NCBI GenBank assembly: GCA_035308905.1
Contig: DATGFS010000072.1
Location: 38,952 to 102,951, forward strand
Length of the DNA stretch: 64,000 nucleotides
Direction of reading: 5' to 3'
Origin: a bacterium
Lineage (GTDB): Bacteria > Sysuimicrobiota > Sysuimicrobiia > Sysuimicrobiales > Segetimicrobiaceae
Position 1 is the first letter of the stretch. Each line of letters starts with the position of its first letter. Positions 52,058 to 60,049 of the stretch are shown here, one piece after another. The position numbers and the translations under genes were made by a program. The notes under the pieces are model-generated. The model was not told the DNA's origin. It saw nothing but the letters and a program-made list of their open reading frames with translations, and searched no databases.

Positions 52058-52288
52058 TCATGTGGCACAGGGCGGACTCGGCGGAGTCCACGGCCGCACC
52101 GTGATGACTTCGGCTCCCTCAACTTCGACCCGAATCTTCCGTGTCGCCTCTTCGGGAGACTCCGCCTCCACGACCATGGCGTTGGGACCATCAATGTTGG
52201 CCGGACCGATAGGATCGCCCGGCATCCTGAACGTGACGGTCCAACTGCTACTACCCCGCCCCTGCCGCTCCGTGCTGAGTCGCGTCAT
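52058..52288 (-). CDS. small hypothetical protein with own promoter
   Basis: 76 residues, not recognised: MTRLSTERQGRGSSSWTVTF, then NAMVVEAESPEEATRKIRVE and VITVRPWTPP. The VEAESPEEATRKI segment resembles the helix of short repeat-like domains in phage or mobile-element proteins. The ATG at 52288 has GGAGG 7 bases upstream, and a TACAAT (52312-52307) lies just before that, which supports a real gene. Its 3' part overlaps upstream sequence of the zinc-finger-like gene. Confidence 0.5.
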   Translation of the reverse strand: MTRLSTERQGRGSSSWTVTFRMPGDPIGPANIDGPNAMVVEAESPEEATRKIRVEVEGAEVITVRPWTPPSPPCAT

Positions 52289-52522
52289 CGTTGCGCCTCC
52301 GATAGTATTGTACACTCGCCGGAGGCGGAACTATGCCGAGGTGCATGCCGTGGCGCAGGAAGACGACCGCAAGCGTGACCAGCCGACCGACGACCCGTCG
52401 CCCGCTGGCGATGATACCCGCCGCAGGACGAGCCGATCTTCGAGGAGATCTACGGCACCGGCGCAATCATCATCGCGCCCGCGAGGCGTCCGACATCCGC
52501 GAGGGGCGGACCGGAGTCGCGC

Positions 52523-52711
52523 ATGATGAGCCGCGAGGAGTGGCGGAAGGAGATCGGGCCGTTCTGGGAGGACGCGATGGACGAGGCGATGGAGCGGGGG
52601 CTGGCGTTCGTGATCCTCGGCGGGCGCGCACCGTCGCGGAAGCCGCCGAAGGGAGGGAGCGATGACTGGCAACGGGCTGGGCGAGTGGGAGGACGAGCCG
52701 TACCCGAGTAA
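52523..52711 (+). CDS. small hypothetical protein, possibly 5'-truncated
   Basis: 62 residues: MMSREEWRKEIGPFWEDAMD then EAMERGLAFVILGGRAPSRK. The same frame stays open and protein-like for about 35 codons upstream (DEPIFEEIYGTGAIIIAPAR) without a start codon, so the gene may be a truncated relic. The family is not recognised. It overlaps the next small frame by 50 bases. Confidence 0.35.
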   Translation: MMSREEWRKEIGPFWEDAMDEAMERGLAFVILGGRAPSRKPPKGGSDDWQRAGRVGGRAVPE

Positions 52712-52871
52712 GCCTTCGCGCTCCATGGACGAAACTACGTCCCGGGACGCCGAGGACGACATCTTCGATGATGTGACGGATGACGTTGGCGGGATCATCA
52801 CCTCCGGGATGCGACCGGGCGCGTCGTTCCCGAAGAAACCGACGGCGACGAGCCGGAACCGACACCGGTGA
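52662..52871 (+). CDS. small acidic hypothetical protein
   Basis: 69 residues: MTGNGLGEWEDEPYPSKPSR, then [29 protein letters not shown] ribosome binding site precedes the ATG at 52662. It is strongly acidic in the middle with a basic tail. No family is recognised. Its position inside a run of small overlapping frames suggests a phage-like or mobile-element gene cassette. Confidence 0.4.
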   Translation: MTGNGLGEWEDEPYPSKPSRSMDETTSRDAEDDIFDDVTDDVGGIITSGMRPGASFPKKPTATSRNRHR

Positions 52872-52964
52872 AGTGATCGCGTTCCAGAATGCGGGGATTG
52901 TTTGCTTGGAAAGGTCTCAACGGGGCGGCTGGTTGGTTCGGTGGATACTAACGCCGGAGATCGT

Positions 52965-53498
52965 GTGAATCGCCCGGAGCCGCCTTTCGCATTTCGGCGG
53001 CTTACGGAGGACGACTTGCCGCTGCTTCACCGCTGGCTGAATACAGCGCACGTGCTGGAGTGGTGGGACCGACCGGGACCGACGCTCGGCCAGGTGCAGG
53101 CCAAATATCTCCCCCGGGTGACCGGGGCGTCCGATGTCACATCGTATGTCATCTATCGCGGCGAGGTGCCTATCGGCTACATTCAACTCTATCCCGTTCG
53201 CACTGGAGCGTGGGGTCTTCACAGCATAGGTGCCGGTGAGGGACTCGATCTCTTCATCGGCGAGGCTCTCTACGTGCATCGAGGACTCGGCGCGGGCATC
53301 CTCAGACAATTCCTGACAGATGTCGTGTTCCGGGACGCGGCCGTCAACGTGTGTTTCGTAGACCCTTCGCCACGTAATCGCGGCGCGCTTCGCGCTTATG
53401 AGAAGGCGGGTTTTCGCTATCTCGGGACTGGCACCGACCCGGACAGCGGAATGCCGGTGCATCTAATGGAGATCAACCGACATGATTTGGTGAATTGA
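52965..53498 (+). CDS. AAC(6')-like GNAT acetyltransferase
   Basis: 177 residues. It follows the aminoglycoside 6'-N-acetyltransferase pattern: DLPLLHRWLNTAHVLEWWD, TLGQVQAKYLPRVTGASDVT, VIYRGEVPIGYIQLYPV, the acetyl-CoA loop VHRGLGAGILRQFLTDVVF, and DPSPRNRGALRAYEKAGFRY. The WW near residue 30 and DPSPxNxxAIRxYEKAGF are hallmarks of the AAC(6')-Ib/Acetyltransf_8 group. The GTG start has GGAG at a good distance. Activity on aminoglycosides is plausible but unproven; siderophore-type acyltransferases share the fold. It sits in the island. Confidence 0.82.
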   Translation: MNRPEPPFAFRRLTEDDLPLLHRWLNTAHVLEWWDRPGPTLGQVQAKYLPRVTGASDVTSYVIYRGEVPIGYIQLYPVRTGAWGLHSIGAGEGLDLFIGEALYVHRGLGAGILRQFLTDVVFRDAAVNVCFVDPSPRNRGALRAYEKAGFRYLGTGTDPDSGMPVHLMEINRHDLVN

Positions 53499-53618
53499 GG
53501 ATACCTCCGCGCGACGAAGTCGCGTTTGTACAGGAGGAACGGCCGCCGCAGGCGTCGCCCAAGGGGACGGCAGCCTTGATGTCGTGCAGGCGCTCGACGT
53601 CGGTCACGCCGTTCCCGA

Positions 53619-53981
53619 TTGTTTGGTAGACGCCTCCTACCGAACAGAATACGGTCGAGCCATCTGATCCTGGGCCAGTTCAACCGGCAGGGAACCTTTA
53701 CGTACGCCGGGTTTTGCGGCACGGGTCTGTCCGAGACGACGCGCGCGGTGCTGCTGGAAGAACTCCAGGGCACGCGCCGGAAGACGTGCCCGTTCCGCGC
53801 CGTGCCGGACCTGCGGGACGATTTCCGGGAACTCCCGGACACGCCGCCCCAATGGGTCCGGCCGACCGTGGTCGTCCAGGTCGAGTGCCGCCAGCGTTTG
53901 AAGGACGGGCCGCGGCACGCGGCGCTGAAGGGCGTCCGGCCGGACAAACGGCCGAGGCTGATCCGGGTACGGTCAAAGTGA
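53619..53981 (+). pseudogene. DNA-ligase C-terminal domain fragment, copy 2
   Basis: The frame contains SHLILGQFNRQGTFTYAGFC, then GTGLSETTRAVLLEELQ, KTCPFRAVPDLRDDFREL, WVRPTVVVQVECRQRLKDG and HAALKGVRPDKRPRLIRV, the complete C-terminal OB fold of a LigD/LigC-type ATP-dependent ligase. The nucleotidyltransferase domain with the active-site Lys is absent, so it cannot ligate DNA alone. It is a near relative of the shorter fragment at 49390. Confidence 0.7.
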
Positions 53982-53995
53982 GCCGGGAGGGCTAA

Positions 53996-54055
53996 ATGGC
54001 AGGAGAGAATCGGCTTTCGGAAGCCCAAGTCCGGAGTCGGATTGAATCAGAACGC
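53996..54055 (+). pseudogene. start of a truncated gene
   Basis: GGGAGGG four bases before ATG 53996, then MAGENRLSEAQVRSRIESE. The frame then runs into antisense of the MBL gene's 3' end. The opening resembles the N-terminus of a small PepSY-like protein cut off by rearrangement. Confidence 0.25.
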
Positions 54056-55003
54056 TACGGTCGTCCCGACGGCCGGCTGCACAAACGCGGACGGCATGGC
54101 GCGCGCGAGTGCATGCACAGCCCTCCATCCAGTGCAGTGCGCCGGCAACAGCCGTTCAACCCCGGCCTCGCGAAAGGCGTTCACGGTCGGCTCGATGATC
54201 GGCTCGAAGAGACCGCCGGTGAGATGAAAACCGCCGATGAAACCCGCGATGCGGGTGACGCCGGTCAGGCGCTGCGCGTTCCGCAGCACGTTCACGGCGC
54301 CCGCGTGCGAGCAGCCGGAGACGATCACAAGACCCTTGCCCTTCACGTTCAGCACGACATTCTGGTCGTCGACGATGAGCGGATCGGGCTCCCACCCCGC
54401 CAGCGTCTGCGCGTAATGGATCGGAAAGCCCTTTTCGAACTCGTTTGTCCGCTCGACCTGTCCTGAAACGAGCACAGCACCGTCGAGAAGGAGCGTTTGC
54501 CCGCGCTCCTCGATTACTTGGAGGCCTTCCGCCTCGAGATCGCGGCGGCTCGGCGGCGGCAGACGCAGTTCGGTCCCCGTGGGAAAGACGACTTTGCGCT
54601 CGCGCCACGCCTCCGGGTGGATCACGAGCGGCAGGCGGCACCGGCCGTACCGTTTGAACAGTCCTTCGAGCCCGCCGTGGTGGTCCGCATGTCCGTGGGA
54701 AATGACAATCGCACGCAAGTCGCGGACCCTCACGCCGAGGACGTCGAGGTTGCGGCCAAGGCCGCTCGGCGTGAGTCCGCCGTCGTACAACAGGGACTCC
54801 CGATTCGGGCCGGAGTGCACGCTAATAAGCGCGGAGAAGCCGTGCTCGGCGACGAGTTGATCGCGGTCGGAAAAATCGCGCGCGGCGTATCGCCGGACGC
54901 CCTCCGAACCGGCCATAAGCACGTCTACGAAATTGTCCATGACGATCGTGACGTCGACTCGGTCGACGGTTCGCAGCGTTGCGCGCGGCGTGCTGCCGGT
55001 CAC
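54047..55003 (-). CDS. MBL-fold metallo-hydrolase
   Basis: 318 residues of the metallo-beta-lactamase superfamily, in the subgroup annotated as 7,8-dihydropterin-6-yl-methyl-aminobenzene 5'-phosphate synthase-like. Visible features are TIVMDNFVDVLM at the N-terminus, VHSGPNRESLLYDGGLTPSG, the metal site AIVISHGHADHHGGLEGLFK, VIVSGCSHAGAVNVL, GGFHLTGG and AHCTGW. The substrate is unknown. The GTG start overlaps the stop of a 36-codon frame (GTGA). Its 3' end faces the ligase fragment. Confidence 0.88.
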   Translation of the reverse strand: MTGSTPRATLRTVDRVDVTIVMDNFVDVLMAGSEGVRRYAARDFSDRDQLVAEHGFSALISVHSGPNRESLLYDGGLTPSGLGRNLDVLGVRVRDLRAIVISHGHADHHGGLEGLFKRYGRCRLPLVIHPEAWRERKVVFPTGTELRLPPPSRRDLEAEGLQVIEERGQTLLLDGAVLVSGQVERTNEFEKGFPIHYAQTLAGWEPDPLIVDDQNVVLNVKGKGLVIVSGCSHAGAVNVLRNAQRLTGVTRIAGFIGGFHLTGGLFEPIIEPTVNAFREAGVERLLPAHCTGWRAVHALARAMPSAFVQPAVGTTVAF

Positions 55004-55110
55004 GGTTTGCGCGCGGTCACGACGTGCGCCCGAAGCGGTGTCCGGACGGGATCGCCCAATTCGGCCTCGACGTTCTTCGCCATCGCCGCCTTGATCTCGA
55101 GAAACCGCAT
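55000..55110 (-). CDS. 36-residue frame coupled to the MBL gene
   Basis: ATG 55110 to TGA 55000 encodes MRFLEIKAAMAKNVEAELGD, then PVRTPLRAHVVTARKP. The stop overlaps the MBL GTG (GTGA), so it may be a leader cistron enabling translation of that gene, or the 3' remnant of a former upstream gene. Codon third positions match the neighbourhood. No family is recognised. Confidence 0.35.
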   Translation of the reverse strand: MRFLEIKAAMAKNVEAELGDPVRTPLRAHVVTARKP

Positions 55111-55154
55111 CCGGCTAGCGGTTCATAATGTGGAGCATTGAGCGACTCGGTCCC

Positions 55155-55939
55155 TCAAGACGCGCCGAACAACGCGGTCACAAGCGACATCCGGTAGACC
55201 AAGCCCAGCGCGGCCAAGATCAACACCAGCCCGAGCGGTACCGTGAGATGCTGGCCCCAGCGGAATGATCGTTCCGCCGACATGATCGCGCCGAGCGCCA
55301 GCATCCAGCCCAGGTTAACTCCGCCGACGGCAAACATGAGCAGCATCAGTGTCCAGCAGCAGCCGACGCAGAACAGCCCGTGCCGCGCGCCAGTGCGTCT
55401 CGGGCAGGGTTCTTGCCACGCCAATGTTCGGCGAGAAACAGGTAGGGCGACCGGCACTTGGTCAGACACATGTCCTTGAGCGGTGTGACCTGGTAGACGC
55501 CGGCCAGAAGCAGGATCGCCACTCCGATCCACTGGGTGGCATCGGCCACCGCAGGAAAGCGTGCTACTGCGGCGTGCACGTAGGCGTCGCCTCGAAACGC
55601 CGCCCCGCCGAAGATCGCCCACACGCCGAGATAGCCAACGATCAGACGCACCACGAACCCTGTTCGGCCAGGCCGACCCCCGACCATTCGGGAGAAGAGG
55701 TTGATCAGCGGCAGGCTCCCCGGCAGCATCATCGCAATCACCATGAGCGTCCACCCGACGACAAAGACGACCACGCGGGAGATGGGGAGGACCCCCTCCC
55801 CGATCCCCCGGTGGTCGAGCAGACCTGCGAACGGCGATGCGCCCCACGCGATGAGGGCGGCCCAGGCCAATAGGACCAACGAGGCAGCCGCCAGAGTGTA
55901 CCAGCGGATATCATCGACCGTGCGCATGGTGCCGATCAC
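55155..55939 (-). pseudogene. DUF2182 membrane protein, frameshifted
   Basis: Predicted metal-binding polytopic membrane protein. The first frame covers VILLA-type helices through VVFVVGWTLMVIAMMLPGS and PLKDMCLTKCRSPYLFLAEH, then goes out of register near 55382-55395 (GC-rich CCGCGCGCC). A neighbouring frame continues RHGLFCVGCCWTLMLLMFAV and GWMLALGAIMSAERSFRWGQ to 55155. The conserved CLxxCRSP and GxxCxGCCW motifs are both intact, so one base is missing or extra. It is either a recent inactivation or a sequencing error. It is 59 bases downstream of the DUF1326 gene. Confidence 0.8.
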
Positions 55940-55998
55940 CGCCGCAGCGTTGCTGACGTCACGGGCGCTCGCCGCTCAGGCCGAAACGCCTGTGCCCG

Positions 55999-56601
55999 CT
56001 ATGCCTCGAACCGGAATGTTCCCAACACGGCATTGCGCCCGTTGAACTCCCACTTCATGTCGTGCTTTGGCAGATTGACCTTGTAGGACATCGCCTTGCC
56101 GAGGAACGCAGGCGATCCTGGAATCGTGCTGAAAATGCTGTCGACCAACTTCGTCGGACGCCCCTGAGAGTCGGTATACGGCTGCATTTCGGCCGACACG
56201 GTGTCTCCGATGCGGATCGTTCCTTTGCCTTCCGTGAAGTTGAAATCGATCGGCGCGTCGTAGACGCCCATAACCTCCCCGATCAGCGACGCCAATTCCG
56301 CGAGCGGACCTCCTAGTTTGCCCGTGTGCATGGCCAGGATCGCCTGTTTCTGCTCGGGCCGGGCCTTGCTGTCTACGAGCGCCGCGACCTTCCAATTGCC
56401 CTTCAGGATGTTGCCGGGAATCAGCGCGACGAAGGCCGCCGTAAGACCGCTTACGTTGACGCCGTTAATTTCGCCCTTGTCGTAGTGATAACAGAGCATC
56501 CCGTCACACTTGCCGCCGTCGGGATCGTCACCCACCCAGCACGGACATGGCCCCCCGCACGAGCAGGCTTCGAGCAAACGCCCTTCCACACTGTATGCCA
56601 T
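55999..56601 (-). CDS. DUF1326 domain protein
   Basis: 200 residues, soluble. The Cys-rich N-terminus (LLEACSCGGPCPCWVGDDPD, then CDGMLCYHYDKGEINGVNVS) is the diagnostic part of DUF1326 and looks metal-binding. Later segments include KARPEQKQAILAMHTGKLGG and APIDFNFTEGKGTIRIGDTV. The family is repeatedly found beside DUF2182, as here, but its function is not established. The start at ATG 56601 has GAGGGGG 7 bases upstream. A palindrome resembling a MerR-type operator lies 126 bases upstream. Confidence 0.88.
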   Translation of the reverse strand: MAYSVEGRLLEACSCGGPCPCWVGDDPDGGKCDGMLCYHYDKGEINGVNVSGLTAAFVALIPGNILKGNWKVAALVDSKARPEQKQAILAMHTGKLGGPLAELASLIGEVMGVYDAPIDFNFTEGKGTIRIGDTVSAEMQPYTDSQGRPTKLVDSIFSTIPGSPAFLGKAMSYKVNLPKHDMKWEFNGRNAVLGTFRFEA

Positions 56602-57148
56602 CGTCACACCCCCTCATCGCGTTGAACCACCAATCGTCGCGGTGCCTGTGCATTGGTAGCCTGATTCGTTCGGACCCCGTCCCGCCACTCCTGCGCGAAA
56701 ATTTGCTCGTTTTTGCCACGATTACGAGGGTACTACCGGTACCCTTGGGGGCGCAGCGTTCTCATACCATCACGGGGGGCGACCGGCCCGGTCGAGGCCG
56801 CAGCGGGCCCGTCACGACGCACGCCGACCGACGGTATCCATATTAGGTTCGGGGGCACTGTAGGTCGCTGCATCTCAGGGTAGCCGTAGCGCCCACTTAT
56901 TCAGCCGTGAGAAGCGAGGCGCCGCATCTAAGCCTCGGTCAATTGGAAAAATCCGCTCGGCACGGGCGTCGGTCACGGCGGGCGGAATTGGAGCTCTCGA
57001 TTCGGCCATGGAGCTTTCCTTGACGCCGCCTTTTTACAACACCAGGGCCGTGAAGTACAGGCCCTCCCACCCGAAGGAGGCCGAAAATGTCTTGTCTGAT
57101 GTTTCGATTTTGGCGCCTGCACCCCTTCCGTCGGTTGGTGTATGTGGA
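56602..57148. other. 547-base stretch without a complete gene
   Basis: I see no complete coding frame with a start site here. It holds the MerR-operator-like palindrome (56727-56745) and, at its right end, sequence leading into a RelE-like remnant. The composition is mixed, with AT-richer patches near 56690-56720. Confidence 0.5.
56727..56745 (-). promoter_or_regulatory. MerR-operator-like palindrome upstream of DUF1326/DUF2182
   Basis: Perfect 7-bp arms with a five-base centre on the minus strand: AGGGTAC-cggta-GTACCCT. The GTAC-N4/5-GTAC core matches mercury/copper MerR-type operators. No convincing -35/-10 pair flanks it and no merR gene is in the window. Confidence 0.4.
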
Positions 57149-57265
57149 TTAGTACGGAGGGACTACCGCGTCTGCTACGCAATCCAAGGCCCTACGGTGA
57201 CGGTGTGGGCGATTCGCAACCGACGGGATGTCTACGCGATTCTACGGCGCCGAGGTCCGGCTTGA
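57149..57265 (+). pseudogene. RelE/ParE-type toxin C-terminal remnant
   Basis: The frame ends LVRRDYRVCYAIQGPTVTVW then AIRNRRDVYAILRRRG, matching the last two strands of RelE-family toxins (RVGDYRVIYEI, then VLRVGHRREVY). The catalytic N-terminal part and any antitoxin gene are missing, so it is a relic of a toxin-antitoxin pair in the island. Confidence 0.6.
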
Positions 57266-57292
57266 TTCTTCCAGCCACGCAGATGACGGTAG

Positions 57293-57913
57293 TTGGTTGA
57301 CGCCGCACGGGCGCTGTTCTTTCCGGCGCTGCTGGCCGGTGCGGTGTGCGTTCTGCTGTGGCGCCGGCTGCGGGGCCGGAATCGGCCGGCCGGACTGCTT
57401 TCCGCCGGGATCGGACTGCTGGCGGTGCCCCAGTTTCTCATGCTCATCATGGGCACCATGGCCACCGAACTCCTGCTCTACCGGCAAATTGTGCTCGCGA
57501 CCTGGCTCTCGGCGTTTGGACTCTTTGGGGTTTGGCAGTTTCTCCGCGCCGTTCAGGGCCGCTCAATTCCCGTTTCCGATCGCGGCCTCGGCCGGAAGAT
57601 GAACACCGTCATTCTGGGTCTTCTCGCGCTGGTGTTCGGGCTGGTGTTCGGCGGTTTCGGGCTGTACCTGGCGGCGCTCAGCGCGGAAGATTTGTTGTTG
57701 CCCCATCAGGTTTTCGAAGGCACGATCGCCCGGAAGTGGGTGACACGCGGCACGCGGGGGATTCCGGAGTACCATCTCAGGCTCGACGGTCACAGCGTCC
57801 GGATCGGCCGAGACTTGTACGTGCGGGTCCGGCCGGGAGAAACGGTCCGGCTGGAGGTGACCGCGGGGTCACACACGGTCGCGAAAGCCGATCGGCTCGG
57901 CCGGGCCTACTGA
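57293..57913 (+). CDS. membrane protein of unknown function
   Basis: 206 residues. Three or four hydrophobic helices fill the first 130 residues (ALFFPALLAGAVCVLLW, LLSAGIGLLAVPQFLMLIMG, VILGLLALVFGLVFGGFG). A small soluble beta domain closes it (VFEGTIARKWVTRGTRGIPE, HSVRIGRDLYVRVRPGETVR). The start is TTG 57293 with no good ribosome binding site, so it is uncertain. The composition is GC-rich like the backbone. No family is recognised. Confidence 0.55.
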   Translation: MVDAARALFFPALLAGAVCVLLWRRLRGRNRPAGLLSAGIGLLAVPQFLMLIMGTMATELLLYRQIVLATWLSAFGLFGVWQFLRAVQGRSIPVSDRGLGRKMNTVILGLLALVFGLVFGGFGLYLAALSAEDLLLPHQVFEGTIARKWVTRGTRGIPEYHLRLDGHSVRIGRDLYVRVRPGETVRLEVTAGSHTVAKADRLGRAY

Positions 57914-57944
57914 ACTGCGGAAGCGACGGCTCGACACCGCGTGA

Positions 57945-58133
57945 TTACGCGGTCTCCCCGGCCATACACCCGACGGTCTTGAGGAAGCTTTCTACCAACT
58001 TTAGGGACACCTCATCGGAGATCTCACGCTTAAAGAGAGAGGTTAGCCCTCGACGGTAAGCCCGACCGTAGGGGTCTATCCTCTTGGTCTCGGCCGGGCT
58101 TAGGTTTACGATTCGCCCATGTCGCGAGGTCAA
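57945..58133 (-). CDS. possible small protein
   Basis: 62 codons: GRIVNLSPAETKRIDPYGRA, then LTSLFKREISDEVSLKLVES and FLKTVGCMAGETA. Its base composition is clearly lower in G+C than its surroundings and its amino-acid content is protein-like, but there is no ribosome binding site and no recognised family. It may be a fragment. Confidence 0.25.
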   Translation of the reverse strand: MTSRHGRIVNLSPAETKRIDPYGRAYRRGLTSLFKREISDEVSLKLVESFLKTVGCMAGETA

Positions 58134-58168
58134 TCGTCACGCGACGCTGGTTGCTTGAGGTGATTGCC

Positions 58169-58702
58169 ATGCCGTGGAAACGGTGGATGTTCATGGTGGC
58201 CTCGCTGGGATTCATCGTGACCGTCGGCCACGTGGGCCGGTTCGACGTGTACGCGGCACGCCTTGATACCGAACGATTCACGCATCACGCGACCACGGGC
58301 TCCGCGCCGGTCGCTCTGGGGTTTGGGGAGATGATCTACCTCACACACCCGGAAGACATTGTGGAGGCCATCCACCACGCCGAACAGGTGCCGTCGTTCG
58401 GCAACGAAGCCCTGGCGCGGGCTTACGGTGGGCATGGGGCCGTGCCGGAGAACGTGGCGCGGGTGGCCACGGCCGATCTGGTACACGAATGGTACGCCGA
58501 GTGGGTGCGCCGGGGCCGCCCCGGGGACTTCCTGGTGTTCGTCCGGGACCGGTATGCGCCGCTGCTGGCGGCGAACGATCCAACGCACTTGAATCAGGCA
58601 TGGTTGCCCAATGTGACGCAGTACCTGCGTGCGCATTACCGGTACCTGCCGGCGCTTTCCGCGGGGGTGGCGCCGTTTACCAGCGCCTGCGCCGCGCGAT
58701 AG
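58169..58702 (+). CDS. exported or membrane-anchored hypothetical protein
   Basis: 177 residues. One N-terminal helix (WMFMVASLGFIVTVGHVG) is followed by a soluble domain with HPEDIVEAIHHAEQVPSFGN, TADLVHEWYAEWVRRGRPGD and FLVFVRDRYAPLLAANDPTH then LNQAWLPNVTQYLRAHY. The RYAP..AANDPT.LN..W.PNV stretch recalls phage-borne peptidoglycan-active or structural proteins, but I cannot name the family. The ATG at 58169 has GAGGTGAT upstream. It sits near the right end of the island. Confidence 0.55.
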   Translation: MPWKRWMFMVASLGFIVTVGHVGRFDVYAARLDTERFTHHATTGSAPVALGFGEMIYLTHPEDIVEAIHHAEQVPSFGNEALARAYGGHGAVPENVARVATADLVHEWYAEWVRRGRPGDFLVFVRDRYAPLLAANDPTHLNQAWLPNVTQYLRAHYRYLPALSAGVAPFTSACAAR

Positions 58703-58899
58703 GACGTTTTCCAGCCCGTAGGGGAACTTGTGAAAAGAACCGGTGAGAAGCCTCCGCGCTTCCTTCAGCGTACGACCGTGAAGAAGTCCTGAGACGTTCT
58801 GTAATCGAATCTTGGGATCGCGCTCCACCGGGGGGAGGCGAGCATGCACCGCCGCGTCATTCTACGGTTCTTGTGGCGAACCGCCGTGCCGGTACTCAT

Positions 58900-59085
58900 C
58901 AGCGCGCGGGCGCCCCGGTCGAATTCAAGGTCTATCCGGGCGCGACGCACGCCTTCGACGCGCCCGGGCGCGCCCGCACCCGCAACGTGCCCAACATTGG
59001 GCTGGTCCACCTCGCGTATGATCCCGCGGCGGCGGCCGACGCGCACACGCAGGTGCAGCGCTTCCTTAAGGCGCACCTGCAGTGA
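58900..59085 (+). pseudogene. dienelactone hydrolase, 3' stub
   Basis: The frame reads GAPVEFKVYPGATHAFDAPG, then VHLAYDPAAAADAHTQVQRF and LKAHLQ, the end of a dienelactone-hydrolase family alpha/beta hydrolase, including the catalytic His in GATHAF. The first three quarters, including the Cys nucleophile, are missing. It marks the junction where the island or a deletion cut the backbone. Confidence 0.75.
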
Positions 59086-59103
59086 GACGGTAGCGCGGGG
59101 CTC

Positions 59104-60024
59104 TCAGCGGTCCGACGAGGGATCCAGGGCGTCGCGGAGGCCGTCGCCCACGAAGTTGAGGCTGAGGAGCGTCGCGGCGAGCACCAGCGCCGGCGCGATC
59201 ACCAGGCGCGGATACGATTCGATCGCGTCGACGCCTTCCGCGATCATGAGGCCCCAGCTGGGCGTCGGCGGCTGGACGCCGAGGCCGAGGAAGCTCAGCC
59301 CGGCCTCGGCGATGATGAAGGTCGGCACGAGCAGCGTCGTCATAATGATGAGCGGGGCGACGATGTTCGGCAGCAGATGCGTGACGACGACGTGCCCCTC
59401 GGAGGCCCCCAGACTCTTCGCCGCCTGAACGAACTCCCGATGCCGCAGCATGAGGGTCTGCCCCCGCGCGACGCGGGCGACGTCCAGCCAGCCCACCAGC
59501 GACAACGCGAGGATGATCGCGGCGACGCCGCCGGTCGCCTGGTTCAGCGAGTGCAGCCAGACCAACGGGCCGGAGCGGATCGACGGCAGAAACGCCGTGA
59601 AGAACGTCTGCAGCAGCACGACGAGCAGCAGGTACGGGATGGCGTACACGATGTCCACGACGCGCATCAGCAGCAGGTCGAAGGTGCCCCCGAAGTAGCC
59701 AGCGGCGAGGCCGGTGGGCACGCCCACCGACAGGACGATCGCGGCGCTCGCCAGGCCGACGCTCATGGAGACGCGCGCGCCGTAAATCAGGCGGCTCAGC
59801 AGATCGCGGCCGAGCGCGTCGGTCCCGGCGAGGTGGCGGGCATCCGGGGATCCGTAGGTGGTCAGGAGATCCTGCTTGTCGTAGCGGTACGGGGAGAGGG
59901 TCTGGGCGGCGGCGCCGGTCAGGGCCACGACCGCCAGAAACGCCGCGCCCACCACTGCCATGCGGTGACGGGCGAAGCGCGCGAGGGCGCGGCGGGCGCG
60001 CCGGCGCGGATCGGCGGCGAGCAC
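59104..60024 (-). CDS. dipeptide/oligopeptide-type ABC transporter permease DppC
   Basis: Inner-membrane permease of 306 residues. The OppC-type N-terminus (RMAVVGAAFLAVVALTGAAA), HLAGTDALGRDLLSRLIYGA and the EAA loop EFVQAAKSLGASEGHVVVTH LLPN region are visible, ending GDGLRDALDP as DppC proteins do. The start is GTG 60024, 25 bases after the dppB stop. The cognate ATPases are not in the window and may be encoded elsewhere. The substrate could be peptides, nickel or a glycoside. Confidence 0.92.
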   Translation of the reverse strand: MLAADPRRRARRALARFARHRMAVVGAAFLAVVALTGAAAQTLSPYRYDKQDLLTTYGSPDARHLAGTDALGRDLLSRLIYGARVSMSVGLASAAIVLSVGVPTGLAAGYFGGTFDLLLMRVVDIVYAIPYLLLVVLLQTFFTAFLPSIRSGPLVWLHSLNQATGGVAAIILALSLVGWLDVARVARGQTLMLRHREFVQAAKSLGASEGHVVVTHLLPNIVAPLIIMTTLLVPTFIIAEAGLSFLGLGVQPPTPSWGLMIAEGVDAIESYPRLVIAPALVLAATLLSLNFVGDGLRDALDPSSDR

Positions 60025-60049
60025 CGCCCGCTCGGCCTGCAGGAGCGAG

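Noticed and set aside
58130..58849. Minus-strand frame opposite the exported protein at 58169, including LLTGSFHKFPYGLENVLS
   Set aside because: A few residues look protein-like, but the plus frame has a signal anchor and a ribosome binding site; I could not support the antisense reading.
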